From contig NZ_FMZZ01000002.1 of the NCBI RefSeq assembly GCF_900101685.1, forward strand, positions 434,001 to 498,000: DNA of 64,000 nt. Reading direction: 5' to 3'. Each line of letters begins with the position of its first letter. The stretch's first letter is position 1. The position numbers were made by a program, and so were the translations under genes. Below, piece by piece: positions 15,912 through 23,582 of the stretch. Source of the DNA: Actinokineospora iranica. Its GTDB lineage: Bacteria > Actinomycetota > Actinomycetes > Mycobacteriales > Pseudonocardiaceae. The notes under the pieces are model-generated. The model was not told where the DNA came from. It saw only the letters and a list, made by a program, of their open reading frames with translations, and did no database searches.

Positions 15912-18242
15912 GTGCGAGTGGTGAGTGTCACGGGCGGCAACGCGGCCGCGGACGTCACCAGCTATGTCGGCCGCCGCGACCAAGCGTCCGCGGTGCGACG
16001 GCTGCTGGGGACCGCGCGCCTGATCACCCTCACCGGGCCCGGGGGTGTCGGCAAGACGCGGCTGGCCAGGCGGGTGGCGCAGGAAGCCGCGCGGGCGTTC
16101 CGCGACGGCGTGCGGTTCGTCGGCCTGGCCGAGTTGCGGGACGCGCCGCTGGTGCCCAACGCGGTCGCCGACGCGCTCGGCCTGCAACAGCGCTCCACCC
16201 GGGCGGTGGCGCGGCTGATCGTCGACTACCTGCGCGACCGGCAGGTGCTGCTTCTGCTGGACAACTGCGAGCACCTGCTCGACGCGAGCGCGGAACTCGC
16301 CCACGCGGTGCTGACCGAGTGCCCGCGCACGGTGATCCTGGCGACCAGCAGGCAGTCGCTCGGGCTCGCGGGCGAGCACCTCTTGCCGGTGCCCCCGCTG
16401 CCCGCTCCGGACGAGGAGACCACGCGCCCGGCCGAGCTGCCCGGATACCCGAGCGTCGAACTGTTCCTGGACCGGGTGTCGGCGACCTGCCCGTCGTTCC
16501 GGCTCACCGAGCACAACGCGGCCGACGTGGCCAAGCTGTGCCGGGACCTCGACGGGGTGCCGCTGGCGATCGAACTCGCCGCCGCGCGGGTGCGGTCGCT
16601 GACGCCCCGGCAGATCAACGAGCGGCTGGCCGACGGGCTCGGCCTGCTGGCCTCCGGGCAGCGCAGGCCGCAGCGCCACCGGACGCTGCGCTCGACCATC
16701 GACTGGAGCTACCGGCTGTGCTCGCCGCAAGAGCAGGCCGTGTGGGCGCGGGCGTCGGTGTTCGCCGGGACGTTCGACCTCGACGCCGCCGAGCAGGTCT
16801 GCGCTGGTCCAGACATCGAGCCCGGCGCGGTGCTGGACCTGCTGGAGGGGCTGTTGGACAAGTCCGTGCTGATCCGGGAGGACGTGGGCGACCACGCCCG
16901 GTACCGGATGCTGGAGACGCTGCGGGCCTACGGCTGCGAGCGCCTGGCGGAACTCGGCGAGGACACCGCGGCGCGGCGGCGGCACCGGGACTGGTTCGAC
17001 CGGCTGACCGCGACCGCAGACGCGGAATGGGTGAGCCCGCACCAACTCGTCTGGACCCGCAGGCTGCACCACGAGCACGCCAACCTGCGGGCGGCGCTGG
17101 ACTGGTCGGTCACCGAGCCGGGCGAAGCCGGGGTGGCGCTGCGGATGACCGCGCGCCTGGACGAGTACTGGGGGCTGCGCGGCTCCGGCCCGGAGTTGCA
17201 GACCTGGCTGACCCGGGCGCTGGCCGCCGCGCCGCCGGACCACCCGGCCCGCGCCCGCGCGCTGACGACCCTGGCCCTGTTCTCGGTGTGGCAGACCGAG
17301 TTCGACACCGCCGAGGCGCTGCTGAACGAGGCCGAGGGCGTGCTCGACCGCGACGCCGACCCGCTGGCCGCGCCGTTCGTCACCTCGGTGCGCGCGCTCT
17401 CGGCGGTGGTCCAGGTCCAGCCGAGCAGCCGCGACCTCGCCGCGGCGGCGGCCGAGGAGTTCCGCGCGCTCGGCGAGGTGCGCCGCGAGTTGCACCCGCT
17501 GTTCCTGCACGCCGTCGCGGCCGCGTTCATGGGCGACTTGGCGACCGGTCGGGCCGTGCTGCGGCGGATGGCCAAACTCACCGAGGAGTGCGGGGAAACC
17601 TACTACCGCAACATGTCCCAGTTCGGCGTGGCGGTGATCGAGAGCCAGTTCGGCGACGTGGACGCGGCCGCTGCCGCCGCTGCCGCCGCGCTGCGCGGCG
17701 ACCTGAAGATCGGCAGCGGCCTGCCCGCGGCGTACAACATCGACGCCCTCGCCTGGGTGGCCACCCGGCGCGGGGAGTACCGGCGGGCGGCGAGCCTGTT
17801 CGGCGCGGCCGCCGCGGTGTGGGATTCACACGGCGTCGCACCGGACATCGCGGTTTCCGTGCCGCACAACCACAATCTGGCCATCGCCAAGGGAGCGCTC
17901 GGCGAGGCCGAGTTCGACGCGGCGTTCCAGATCGGCCGGGCGCTGAGCCCGGACGAGGCCTGGCACTACGCCCTCGGACAGCCTCTGCCGAGGGAGCCCG
18001 CCGAGCCAGCGGCGCCGATGACGCTGACCCGGCGCGAGCTTGAGGTCGCCGAACTGGTCGCGGAGGGACTGTCCAATCGGGCCATCGCCGCGAAGCTCGT
18101 CATCTCCGTGCGCACCGCGACCACGCACGTCCAGCACATCCTGACCAAGCTGGGGTTCGCGAACCGCGCCCAAATCGCGACCTGGGTCGCCCATCGGCGA
18201 TCCGAGTTAGCCACGCCGGGCCGTCCACACCGGCATACGTAG
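15912..18242 (+). CDS. STAND/LuxR-family ATP-binding transcriptional regulator
   Basis: A 776-aa regulator. The N-terminal NB-ARC/AAA-like ATPase has Walker A at ~43-50 (LTGPGGVGKTRLARR), Walker B (QVLLLLDNCEHLL), the sensor block VILATSRQSLG and the GVPLAIELAAARVR motif. TPR-like helices follow from ~430 to 680. A LuxR-type HTH is at the C-terminus (TRRELEVAELVAEGLSNRAI, RTATTHVQHILTKLGF). The start is GTG at 15912, with in-frame GTGs shortly after. The gene lies between two secreted-enzyme genes with matching upstream motifs. ATP-dependent activation by an unknown ligand is the family mechanism. Confidence 0.88.
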   Translation: MRVVSVTGGNAAADVTSYVGRRDQASAVRRLLGTARLITLTGPGGVGKTRLARRVAQEAARAFRDGVRFVGLAELRDAPLVPNAVADALGLQQRSTRAVARLIVDYLRDRQVLLLLDNCEHLLDASAELAHAVLTECPRTVILATSRQSLGLAGEHLLPVPPLPAPDEETTRPAELPGYPSVELFLDRVSATCPSFRLTEHNAADVAKLCRDLDGVPLAIELAAARVRSLTPRQINERLADGLGLLASGQRRPQRHRTLRSTIDWSYRLCSPQEQAVWARASVFAGTFDLDAAEQVCAGPDIEPGAVLDLLEGLLDKSVLIREDVGDHARYRMLETLRAYGCERLAELGEDTAARRRHRDWFDRLTATADAEWVSPHQLVWTRRLHHEHANLRAALDWSVTEPGEAGVALRMTARLDEYWGLRGSGPELQTWLTRALAAAPPDHPARARALTTLALFSVWQTEFDTAEALLNEAEGVLDRDADPLAAPFVTSVRALSAVVQVQPSSRDLAAAAAEEFRALGEVRRELHPLFLHAVAAAFMGDLATGRAVLRRMAKLTEECGETYYRNMSQFGVAVIESQFGDVDAAAAAAAAALRGDLKIGSGLPAAYNIDALAWVATRRGEYRRAASLFGAAAAVWDSHGVAPDIAVSVPHNHNLAIAKGALGEAEFDAAFQIGRALSPDEAWHYALGQPLPREPAEPAAPMTLTRRELEVAELVAEGLSNRAIAAKLVISVRTATTHVQHILTKLGFANRAQIATWVAHRRSELATPGRPHRHT

Positions 18243-18256
18243 CCCGAACAGCCCGA

Positions 18257-18266
18257 CTACGTATTT
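18257..18266. promoter_or_regulatory. Candidate operator CTACGTATTT
   Basis: This is the exact reverse complement of AAATACGTAG at 14719. It lies about 100 bp upstream of the SGNH hydrolase start and just after the regulator gene, whose final codons contain another TACGTA (18236-18241). Confidence 0.4.
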
Positions 18267-18363
18267 CGGCGGACGCCCGGATCTCGTGCGCCAGCCCACA
18301 CTGGTGGGACCGATCACCGGGCCGGACCGCACGTCGGCCGTGCCCGCTCCACGGAGGTAATCC

Positions 18364-19158
18364 ATGCGTTTCACTCGAGCAATGGCGCTCGCCGTCGCCG
18401 CGGCGGCGTCCGGGGGCCTCATCGCCGCCGCCGCGCTGCCCGCGAGCGCGGCAGGCGGCAGGTACGTCGCCCTCGGCGACTCCTACGCCGCGGGCACCGG
18501 GGCGGGCAGCTACGGCAGCAGCGGAACGTGCGTGCGCAGCGCCAAGGCGCACCCGCAGCTGTGGGCCAACGCGCACCCCGACGTGCCATCCAAGATCGTC
18601 ACCTGCGCGGGAGCCACGACCGCGAACGTGCTCAACAGCCAGGTTTCCGCGCTCACCGCGGACACGACCATGGTGACGATCAGCATCGGCGGCAACGACG
18701 TCGACTTCGCAGGTGTGATGACCACCTGCACGACCGGCTCCGACAGCCAGTGCGTCAGCAAGGTCAACCAGTCCGCGGCCAACGCCGAGACCGCCCTGCC
18801 CGCCAAGCTGGACAACACCTACGCCGAGATCAAGAAGCGCTCGCCGAACGCGCGGGTGATCGTCCTGGGCTACCCGCGGATCTTCGCGTCCGGCCAGGTC
18901 TCCTGCTCGATCAGCCTGGCCAAGCGGACCGCCCTCAACGACGCGGCGGACAAGCTGAACACGATCATCGCGGACCGGGTGCGGCGGGCCGGATTCGTCT
19001 TCGAGGACGTGCGCGACGAGTTCGCGGGCCACGGCGTGTGCTCGGCGGCGCCGTGGATCAAGGGCGTCAACTTCTTCAACCTCGTCGAGTCCTACCACCC
19101 CAACGCCACTGGGCAGGCAAAGGGCTACTACCAGGCCCTCACCAAGGCCGCGGGCTGA
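18364..19158 (+). CDS. Secreted SGNH/GDSL hydrolase (lipase/esterase)
   Basis: A 264-aa protein with signal peptide (MALAVAAAASGGLIAAAALP, cut after ASAA) and the SGNH blocks in order: GDSYAAGTGAG (nucleophile Ser), CAGATTANVL (Gly), ISIGGNDVDF (Asn), and VESYHPNATGQAKGY (His and acid). Six Cys suggest the three disulfides of the Streptomyces-type lipase/esterases. An ideal ribosome site (GGAGGTAA) precedes the ATG. Probable substrate is extracellular esters or lipids. It may be co-regulated with the trypsin-like protease through the shared TACGTA motif. Confidence 0.9.
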   Translation: MRFTRAMALAVAAAASGGLIAAAALPASAAGGRYVALGDSYAAGTGAGSYGSSGTCVRSAKAHPQLWANAHPDVPSKIVTCAGATTANVLNSQVSALTADTTMVTISIGGNDVDFAGVMTTCTTGSDSQCVSKVNQSAANAETALPAKLDNTYAEIKKRSPNARVIVLGYPRIFASGQVSCSISLAKRTALNDAADKLNTIIADRVRRAGFVFEDVRDEFAGHGVCSAAPWIKGVNFFNLVESYHPNATGQAKGYYQALTKAAG

Positions 19159-19166
19159 GTCCGAAC

Positions 19167-19212
19167 GCCCTGGCGCGGGTCACGCGGGCGGGATCGGTTC
19201 CCGCGCCAGGGC
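19167..19212. terminator. Inverted repeat between convergent genes
   Basis: GCCCTGGCGCGGG and its exact complement, 20 nt apart, lie between the SGNH hydrolase and the convergent flavodoxin-like gene and overlap the latter's last codons. It probably serves as a shared terminator. Confidence 0.5.
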
Positions 19213-19779
19213 TTTGGCCACCGAGTGCAGGTTGTGCGCCATGGTCTTCGCGGTCTGGTGCGACCACTCGTGGCCGTGGTCGGTGTCGGAGTAGTCCGGG
19301 CCGGGGCCGGGGCCCATGTTCCAGTACGTCCACGCCTGGCCGGGCACCGTGTAGCCGATGTCGCCGAGGGCGCCCGCGATCTCGCTGATCACATGGTGCG
19401 CGCCGTCCTCGTTGCCGGTGACCACGACGCCCGCGACCCGGTTGTAGGCGACCGGGCGGCCATGGTCGTCGGTCTCGGACAGCATGGCGTCCATCCGCTC
19501 GATCGCCCGCTGCGCCAGCGAAGACGGCCTGCCCACCCAGGTCGGCGACGCCACGATCAGGATCTCGGCGGCCAGCAGGTCGGCGTGCACCAGCGGCCAC
19601 TGGTCGCCGTCGCCGAGGTCGGTCTGGACCCCGGGCGGGATGGCCAGGTCGGCGAGCCGGTGCACGATCACCGTGGCGCCGCGGCCTTCCAGCTCCGCGG
19701 TCACCACATCGGCGAGCCGCTGGGTGTTGGACGAGTCCGAAGAGGACTTCAGCGAGCAGTTGAGCACGACGACACGCAT
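19180..19779 (-). CDS. Flavodoxin-like NAD(P)H:FMN oxidoreductase
   Basis: A 199-aa protein of the NADPH-dependent FMN reductase/flavodoxin fold. The FMN phosphate loop is CSLKSSSDSSNTQRLAD near the N-terminus, then IVASPTWVGRPSSLAQRAIE and VVVTGNEDGAHHVI. The ATG at 19779 is chosen because GGAGGAG precedes it. It lies 18 bp downstream of the DUF6766 gene on the same strand, so it is probably the last gene of a four-gene operon. The electron acceptor is unknown. Confidence 0.85.
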   Translation of the reverse strand: MRVVVLNCSLKSSSDSSNTQRLADVVTAELEGRGATVIVHRLADLAIPPGVQTDLGDGDQWPLVHADLLAAEILIVASPTWVGRPSSLAQRAIERMDAMLSETDDHGRPVAYNRVAGVVVTGNEDGAHHVISEIAGALGDIGYTVPGQAWTYWNMGPGPGPDYSDTDHGHEWSHQTAKTMAHNLHSVAKALAREPIPPA

Positions 19780-19797
19780 CGGGTCTCCTCCCATCTC

Positions 19798-20472
19798 TCA
19801 GCCGTTCTCGTCGGTCGTGGCGTGCGCGGCTCCGACCGGCTTGGACTCCGGTGAACCACGCTGTCGCAAGTAGACACTCAGAATCACCATCGACCCGATG
19901 GCCAGGAACTCCGACTGCCAGTTCTGCATGGTCCGGTTCCAGAAGTCGGCCGCACCGAGATACCGCGCCCAGGTCAGCGGTTCCTCGAAGTCCATGATCT
20001 GCTCGCTGTTGTAGGACGCCACGCCCGCGACCGACTGCGCCAGCCAGGACAGCAGGAACAGGCCCAGCATGACCAGCCCGAGCGACCGCGAGAACAGCGC
20101 GGTGCGCCACCCACCGGCGCGCGCCCAGGCAGGTGAGCGCTCGGTGGCGTAAGCGCCGACCTTCTGCTCCTCGTCGGTCTCGGTGCCGATGCGCTCGTCG
20201 GGCTTGGACTCCGGCGACCCGCGCTGGATCAGCCAGACCGTGGCCATGATGTACAGGAAGAACTGCAGGTACTCCGACTGCCAGTTCTCCGCGACGTCCA
20301 CGGCGAAGTCAGCGGACGTCAGGTACTGGCCCATCGAGATGCCTTCCACGCCCCGGGCCACCAACTGGTTCACGATCATGGCGTGCCCCGACAGCGCCTG
20401 CCCCACCAGGGAACCAAGGAGCAGCAGGCCGAAGGCGATCGACAGACCGTTGTCGCGCAAGAAGGTTCTCAT
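19798..20472 (-). CDS. DUF6766 membrane protein with internal duplication
   Basis: A 224-aa integral membrane protein. It has two homologous halves, each with an N-terminal hydrophobic segment, a (M/W)xQYLTSADF or WARYLGAADF block, then NWQSEYLQFFLYIMATVWL or NWQSEFLAIGSMVILSVYL, and the shared ending QRGSPESKP. This arrangement is characteristic of DUF6766. The function is not known. The ATG at 20472 overlaps the stop of the 29-codon frame upstream (ATGA). Confidence 0.85.
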   Translation of the reverse strand: MRTFLRDNGLSIAFGLLLLGSLVGQALSGHAMIVNQLVARGVEGISMGQYLTSADFAVDVAENWQSEYLQFFLYIMATVWLIQRGSPESKPDERIGTETDEEQKVGAYATERSPAWARAGGWRTALFSRSLGLVMLGLFLLSWLAQSVAGVASYNSEQIMDFEEPLTWARYLGAADFWNRTMQNWQSEFLAIGSMVILSVYLRQRGSPESKPVGAAHATTDENG

Positions 20473-20558
20473 TGCTGGGCCAGTCCTATCGTGACGAAGT
20501 ACGCCAGTCCACCCAGGACGAACACCAGGTACAGGATGAGCATCAGCCGGGCTGTCAC
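20469..20558 (-). CDS. 29-aa single-span membrane peptide (putative)
   Basis: A GTG start inside the stop of the upstream lipoprotein gene (GTGA) and a stop inside the ATG of the DUF6766 gene (ATGA) define a short frame. It encodes VTARLMLILYLVFVLGG followed by LAYFVTIGLAQQ, one hydrophobic helix. A ribosome site (AGGTGGGTGG) precedes it. Exact coupling on both sides supports translation. It may be a subunit of the DUF6766 protein or only a coupling device. Confidence 0.5.
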   Translation of the reverse strand: MTARLMLILYLVFVLGGLAYFVTIGLAQQ

Positions 20559-20953
20559 GGGCCACCCACCTCACAGGTGTAAGGCTCGTCGGCGCGCGCC
20601 GACTGGCATCCCGCTCCGGTGACCAGCCACCGGTCGCCGGAGCGGATCAGGAACACGGTGTCCGCACCCGCGCGGACCATCGCCGCCTCACCCCACGCCT
20701 GCACCTCGCCCGGCGGCCCCGGCACCTCGGAGAGCGCGGCGACCAACTCCTGTTCGCAGTACTCGCCCACCGCTCCCCACTGTTCGAGCACCCGCGGCGC
20801 CAAACCCTCGCAGGCGGCGCCGGTGTCGCCCTGGGCGACCGCCGCGGAGAAGTCCCGCACCGCCGCCGCGACATCCGGCTCCGCGCTGGACCCGCACCCG
20901 GCCGCGAGGACCGCCACCAGAGCCGCCCCGACGCCGTATCCGAACACCGTCAT
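20555..20953 (-). CDS. Small lipoprotein, function unknown
   Basis: A 132-aa lipoprotein with signal peptide and lipobox-like LAAGC (VGAALVAVLAAGCGSS). It is followed by a compact domain with two Cys pairs (CEGLAPRVL/YCEQEL and GCQSARADEPYTCEV). The helical AAVRDFSAAVAQGDTGAACE start followed by strands (AAMVRAGADTVFLIRSGDRW) resembles NTF2/DUF4878-like periplasmic lipoproteins. The frame is open upstream, but the signal peptide fixes the ATG at 20953. First gene of the operon running to the flavodoxin-like gene. Confidence 0.75.
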   Translation of the reverse strand: MTVFGYGVGAALVAVLAAGCGSSAEPDVAAAVRDFSAAVAQGDTGAACEGLAPRVLEQWGAVGEYCEQELVAALSEVPGPPGEVQAWGEAAMVRAGADTVFLIRSGDRWLVTGAGCQSARADEPYTCEVGGP

Positions 20954-21094
20954 AGAAAGCGGACTACCCACCGCCACTCGATCCACACTTGTCGGGCGAA
21001 ACAGCACGACATCGGGCAAGCCGGAGCCGCTAGCCTCGCCCCCCGACACCCCGTGGTCGGACCCGCGCTCCCGCGCCCGAGGCAAGGCAAGGCG

Positions 21095-21478
21095 ATGACC
21101 GAGTCCACTCTCACCACGACGACCGAACGCCACACCGACCGCGTGGTCGTCCACGCCAAGGGCGAGGTCGACATCGCCACCGCCCCCGTCCTCGCCGCCG
21201 CCCTCACCGCGGCGACCGGCACGGTCCCCACCCCCAGCGGCGTCATCGCGGACCTGACCGGCGTGACGTTCCTGGGCTCAGCGGGCTTGGCCGTCCTGAT
21301 CGAGACCCACGACAACGCCCGCGCCCGCGGCGTTCGCACCGTCATCGTGGTCACCCCCGGCACCGCGGCGCACCGGTCCCCGCAGATAACCGGCCTGCCG
21401 GACGAGCTCACCACCGCGGCCACGGCGTCCGAGGCCCTCACCCACACCCCGACCCGCAACGGCCACCCCGCCCGCTGA
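21095..21478 (+). CDS. STAS-domain anti-sigma factor antagonist
   Basis: A 127-aa STAS protein of the SpoIIAA/RsbV type, which binds an anti-sigma kinase when unphosphorylated. DRVVVHAKGEVDIATAPVLA forms the first strands, and the phosphorylatable Ser is in GVTFLGSAGLAVLI. VIADLTG and RTVIVVTPG are standard. No kinase or sigma gene is adjacent, so the partner must be elsewhere. It is divergent from the lipoprotein operon, with a 141-bp gap for both promoters. Confidence 0.88.
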   Translation: MTESTLTTTTERHTDRVVVHAKGEVDIATAPVLAAALTAATGTVPTPSGVIADLTGVTFLGSAGLAVLIETHDNARARGVRTVIVVTPGTAAHRSPQITGLPDELTTAATASEALTHTPTRNGHPAR

Positions 21479-21595
21479 GTCACCCCACACCCTCGGACCA
21501 AACCCCGGTGGTGGTGACGCAGACGCGTGACTAAACTCCAGAAAAAGCCGAATCTGCGGGTTCAGCTACCTGTCGCCCCAGCACCGGAGGCCCAC

Positions 21596-22327
21596 ATGGC
21601 TCGGTTCGCGCTCGCCCTGGCCGCCCTCGCCGTCCTGTCTGCCACCGGCTGCGCCGCCCGAGGGGAGACCGACTCCCGGCGCCTGACCGTGTTCGCCGCC
21701 GCCTCCCTGACCGAGGCCTTCACCCAGATCGGCAAGGACTTCGAGGCAGCCGTCCCCGGCACAAAGGTGACCTTCAACTTCGGCGGCAGCACCACCCTGG
21801 CCCGCCAGATCACCGAAGGCGCCCCCGCCGACGTCTTCGCCGCCGCCTCCCCCACCACCATGGTCCCCAACGCCGCCGCCACCACCTTCGCCCGCAACCG
21901 CCTGACGATCGCGGTGCCCAAGGGAAACCCCGGCAGGATCACCGGCCTCCCCGACTTCGCCGACGACACCCGCAAGATCGCCCTGTGCGCGGCCCAGGTC
22001 CCCTGCGGCGAAGCAGCGAAGAAGGCCTTCACCGCAGCGGGCGTCACCCCCGCCCCCGACACCCTGGAACAGGACGTGAAAGCCGCCCTGACCAAAGTCC
22101 GCCTAGGCGAGGTGGACGCGGCCCTCGTGTACCGAACCGACGCCAAAGCGGCAGCGGAAACCGTCGAGTCCATCGACTTCCCCCAAGCAGCCGCCGCCGT
22201 CAACGACTACCCCATCACCGTCCTCACCACCGCCCCCAACAAACCCGACGCGCAGTCCTTCGTGGACTACGTCCTATCGGACAGGGCCCGCGCGACCCTC
22301 ACCCGGGCAGGCTTCGAAGCCCCATGA
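21596..22327 (+). CDS. modA: Molybdate ABC transporter substrate-binding lipoprotein
   Basis: A 243-aa periplasmic-type binding protein for molybdate/tungstate with signal peptide and lipobox ATGC. Family motifs: LTVFAAASLTEAFTQIG, FNFGGSTTLARQITEGAPAD, FARNRLTIAVPKGNP, and the hinge LGEVDAALVYRTDA. The ATG at 21596 follows CGGAGG. The stop coincides with the first base of a dispersed repeat, and the permease gene starts 463 bp later, an unusually large gap for modA-modB. Confidence 0.9.
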   Translation: MARFALALAALAVLSATGCAARGETDSRRLTVFAAASLTEAFTQIGKDFEAAVPGTKVTFNFGGSTTLARQITEGAPADVFAAASPTTMVPNAAATTFARNRLTIAVPKGNPGRITGLPDFADDTRKIALCAAQVPCGEAAKKAFTAAGVTPAPDTLEQDVKAALTKVRLGEVDAALVYRTDAKAAAETVESIDFPQAAAAVNDYPITVLTTAPNKPDAQSFVDYVLSDRARATLTRAGFEAP

Positions 22328-22390
22328 GTTATCCACAGGCAAACCGCACCCCCTTCCCCCTGCTGACCTGCGCCGATAGACTGGAGCAGG
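22327..22390 (+). repeat. Dispersed 64-bp repeat with DnaA-box-like core, copy A
   Basis: It starts AGTTATCCACAGGC and ends CTGACCTGCGCCGATAG plus CTGGAGCAGG. A second copy, inverted, is at 51322-51385. Both are 64 bp, and the two ends are identical apart from one base; only the central ~20 bp differ. TTATCCACA equals the classical DnaA-box consensus. Confidence 0.75.
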
Positions 22391-22608
22391 GCCCGGCCCC
22401 CAGGGCGGGTGGGGTTTGCTGTGTGGGGGATGCGGGGCTGCGAACAGGCAAAAGCGGATCGCCGGAACCGTGGTCGGCGGGGTCGAGTGCCCCTTGCAGG
22501 CGCGCGTTGCCAAGCCCGCACCGATCAGACGCTCCTGGCATGAAGCACCCCCGCCACCGACCAACGAGCACACCCGCTCCCCTGCCAGGCCGCGCCAGCC
22601 CTGCCAGG

Positions 22609-22758
22609 TGCTCGATGGGGTGGAGTGGTTTCTCCGGGGGTGCAGGAAGATCCCTGAACTCGCCGTGGTCGTGGGGCCGAAGGCTCCCCGCCCGTCTTTC
22701 CCACGACGGGATCTTCCTTCGCAGGGGCCCCGAAGAAACCACTCCACCCCATCGAGCA
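22609..22758. repeat. Long imperfect hairpin between modA and modB (MITE-like)
   Basis: A perfect 25-bp terminal inverted repeat (TGCTCGATGGGGTGGAGTGG continuing TTTCT at 22609-22633, complement at 22734-22758) encloses further pairing segments: GGAAGATCCC with GGGATCTTCC, and GTCGTGGG with CCCACGAC. The whole 150-bp unit can fold back on itself. It carries no gene. Size and symmetry fit a non-autonomous mobile element or a structured RNA. Confidence 0.65.
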
Positions 22759-22790
22759 GACCACCGAACCCAGCCCCACCAGCAGAGCCC

Positions 22791-23582
22791 ATGAAAGCCC
22801 GGCAATCCCGCCCAGCGGCACTGGTCATCCCAGCGGCGATCGGCCTGGCCTTCCTCACCATCCCCCTGGCAGGCCTACTCCTCCAGGCCCCCTGGAAAGA
22901 CCTACCCCACCACCTCCTGACCCCAGAAATCCAAGCAGCCCTCAAACTCTCGCTCGTCTGCGCCACCCTCACCACGGCACTCTGCCTGACCCTGGGCATC
23001 CCCCTAGCCTGGCTCCTGGCCAGAGCCGACCTCCCAGGCCGAGGCTTCCTGCGGGCACTGGTGACCGTCCCCCTAGTCCTCCCCCCAGTAGTGGGCGGAG
23101 TCGCACTGCTGCTCGTCCTGGGCCGCCGAGGCCCCGTCGGCCATTACCTGGATTCCTGGTTCGGAATATCCCTGCCGTTCACCACCGCAGGCGTGGTCCT
23201 CGCGGAAGCATTCGTCGCGATGCCATTCCTGGTTATCTCGGTAGAAGGCGCACTCCGCGCCGCCGACTCCCGCTATGAAGAAGCCGCCGCCACCCTGGGC
23301 GCCTCCAAACTGCTCACCTTCCGGCGGGTGACCCTCCCCGCGATAGCCCCCGGAATCATCGCCGGAACAGTCCTCTGCTGGGCCCGCGCCCTCGGCGAGT
23401 TCGGCGCGACCATCACCTTCGCGGGCAACTTCCCGGGCGAGACCACCACCATGCCGCTGGCCGTCTACCTGGCCCTGGAAACCGACCCCGACGCGGCAGT
23501 GGTGCTCAGCGTCGCCCTCTTGGCCGTCTCCATCGCCGTGCTGGCCTGCCTACGCGACCGCTGGATAAGCGGGCCGCGATGA
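22791..23582 (+). CDS. modB: Molybdate ABC transporter permease
   Basis: A 263-aa inner-membrane permease with about six membrane segments. The EAA-type coupling loop that contacts the ATPase is RYEEAAATLGASKLLTFRRV, followed by LPAIAPGIIAGTVLCWARAL and GEFGATITFAGNFPGET, diagnostic of ModB/CysT-type permeases. The ATG at 22791 begins the recognisable protein; the frame extends upstream through the hairpin element but has no meaning there. It overlaps modC by ATGA. Confidence 0.9.
   Translation: MKARQSRPAALVIPAAIGLAFLTIPLAGLLLQAPWKDLPHHLLTPEIQAALKLSLVCATLTTALCLTLGIPLAWLLARADLPGRGFLRALVTVPLVLPPVVGGVALLLVLGRRGPVGHYLDSWFGISLPFTTAGVVLAEAFVAMPFLVISVEGALRAADSRYEEAAATLGASKLLTFRRVTLPAIAPGIIAGTVLCWARALGEFGATITFAGNFPGETTTMPLAVYLALETDPDAAVVLSVALLAVSIAVLACLRDRWISGPR

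Noticed and set aside
22416-22790. Upstream extension of ModB
   Set aside because: It translates the hairpin element; the recognisable permease begins at 22791.
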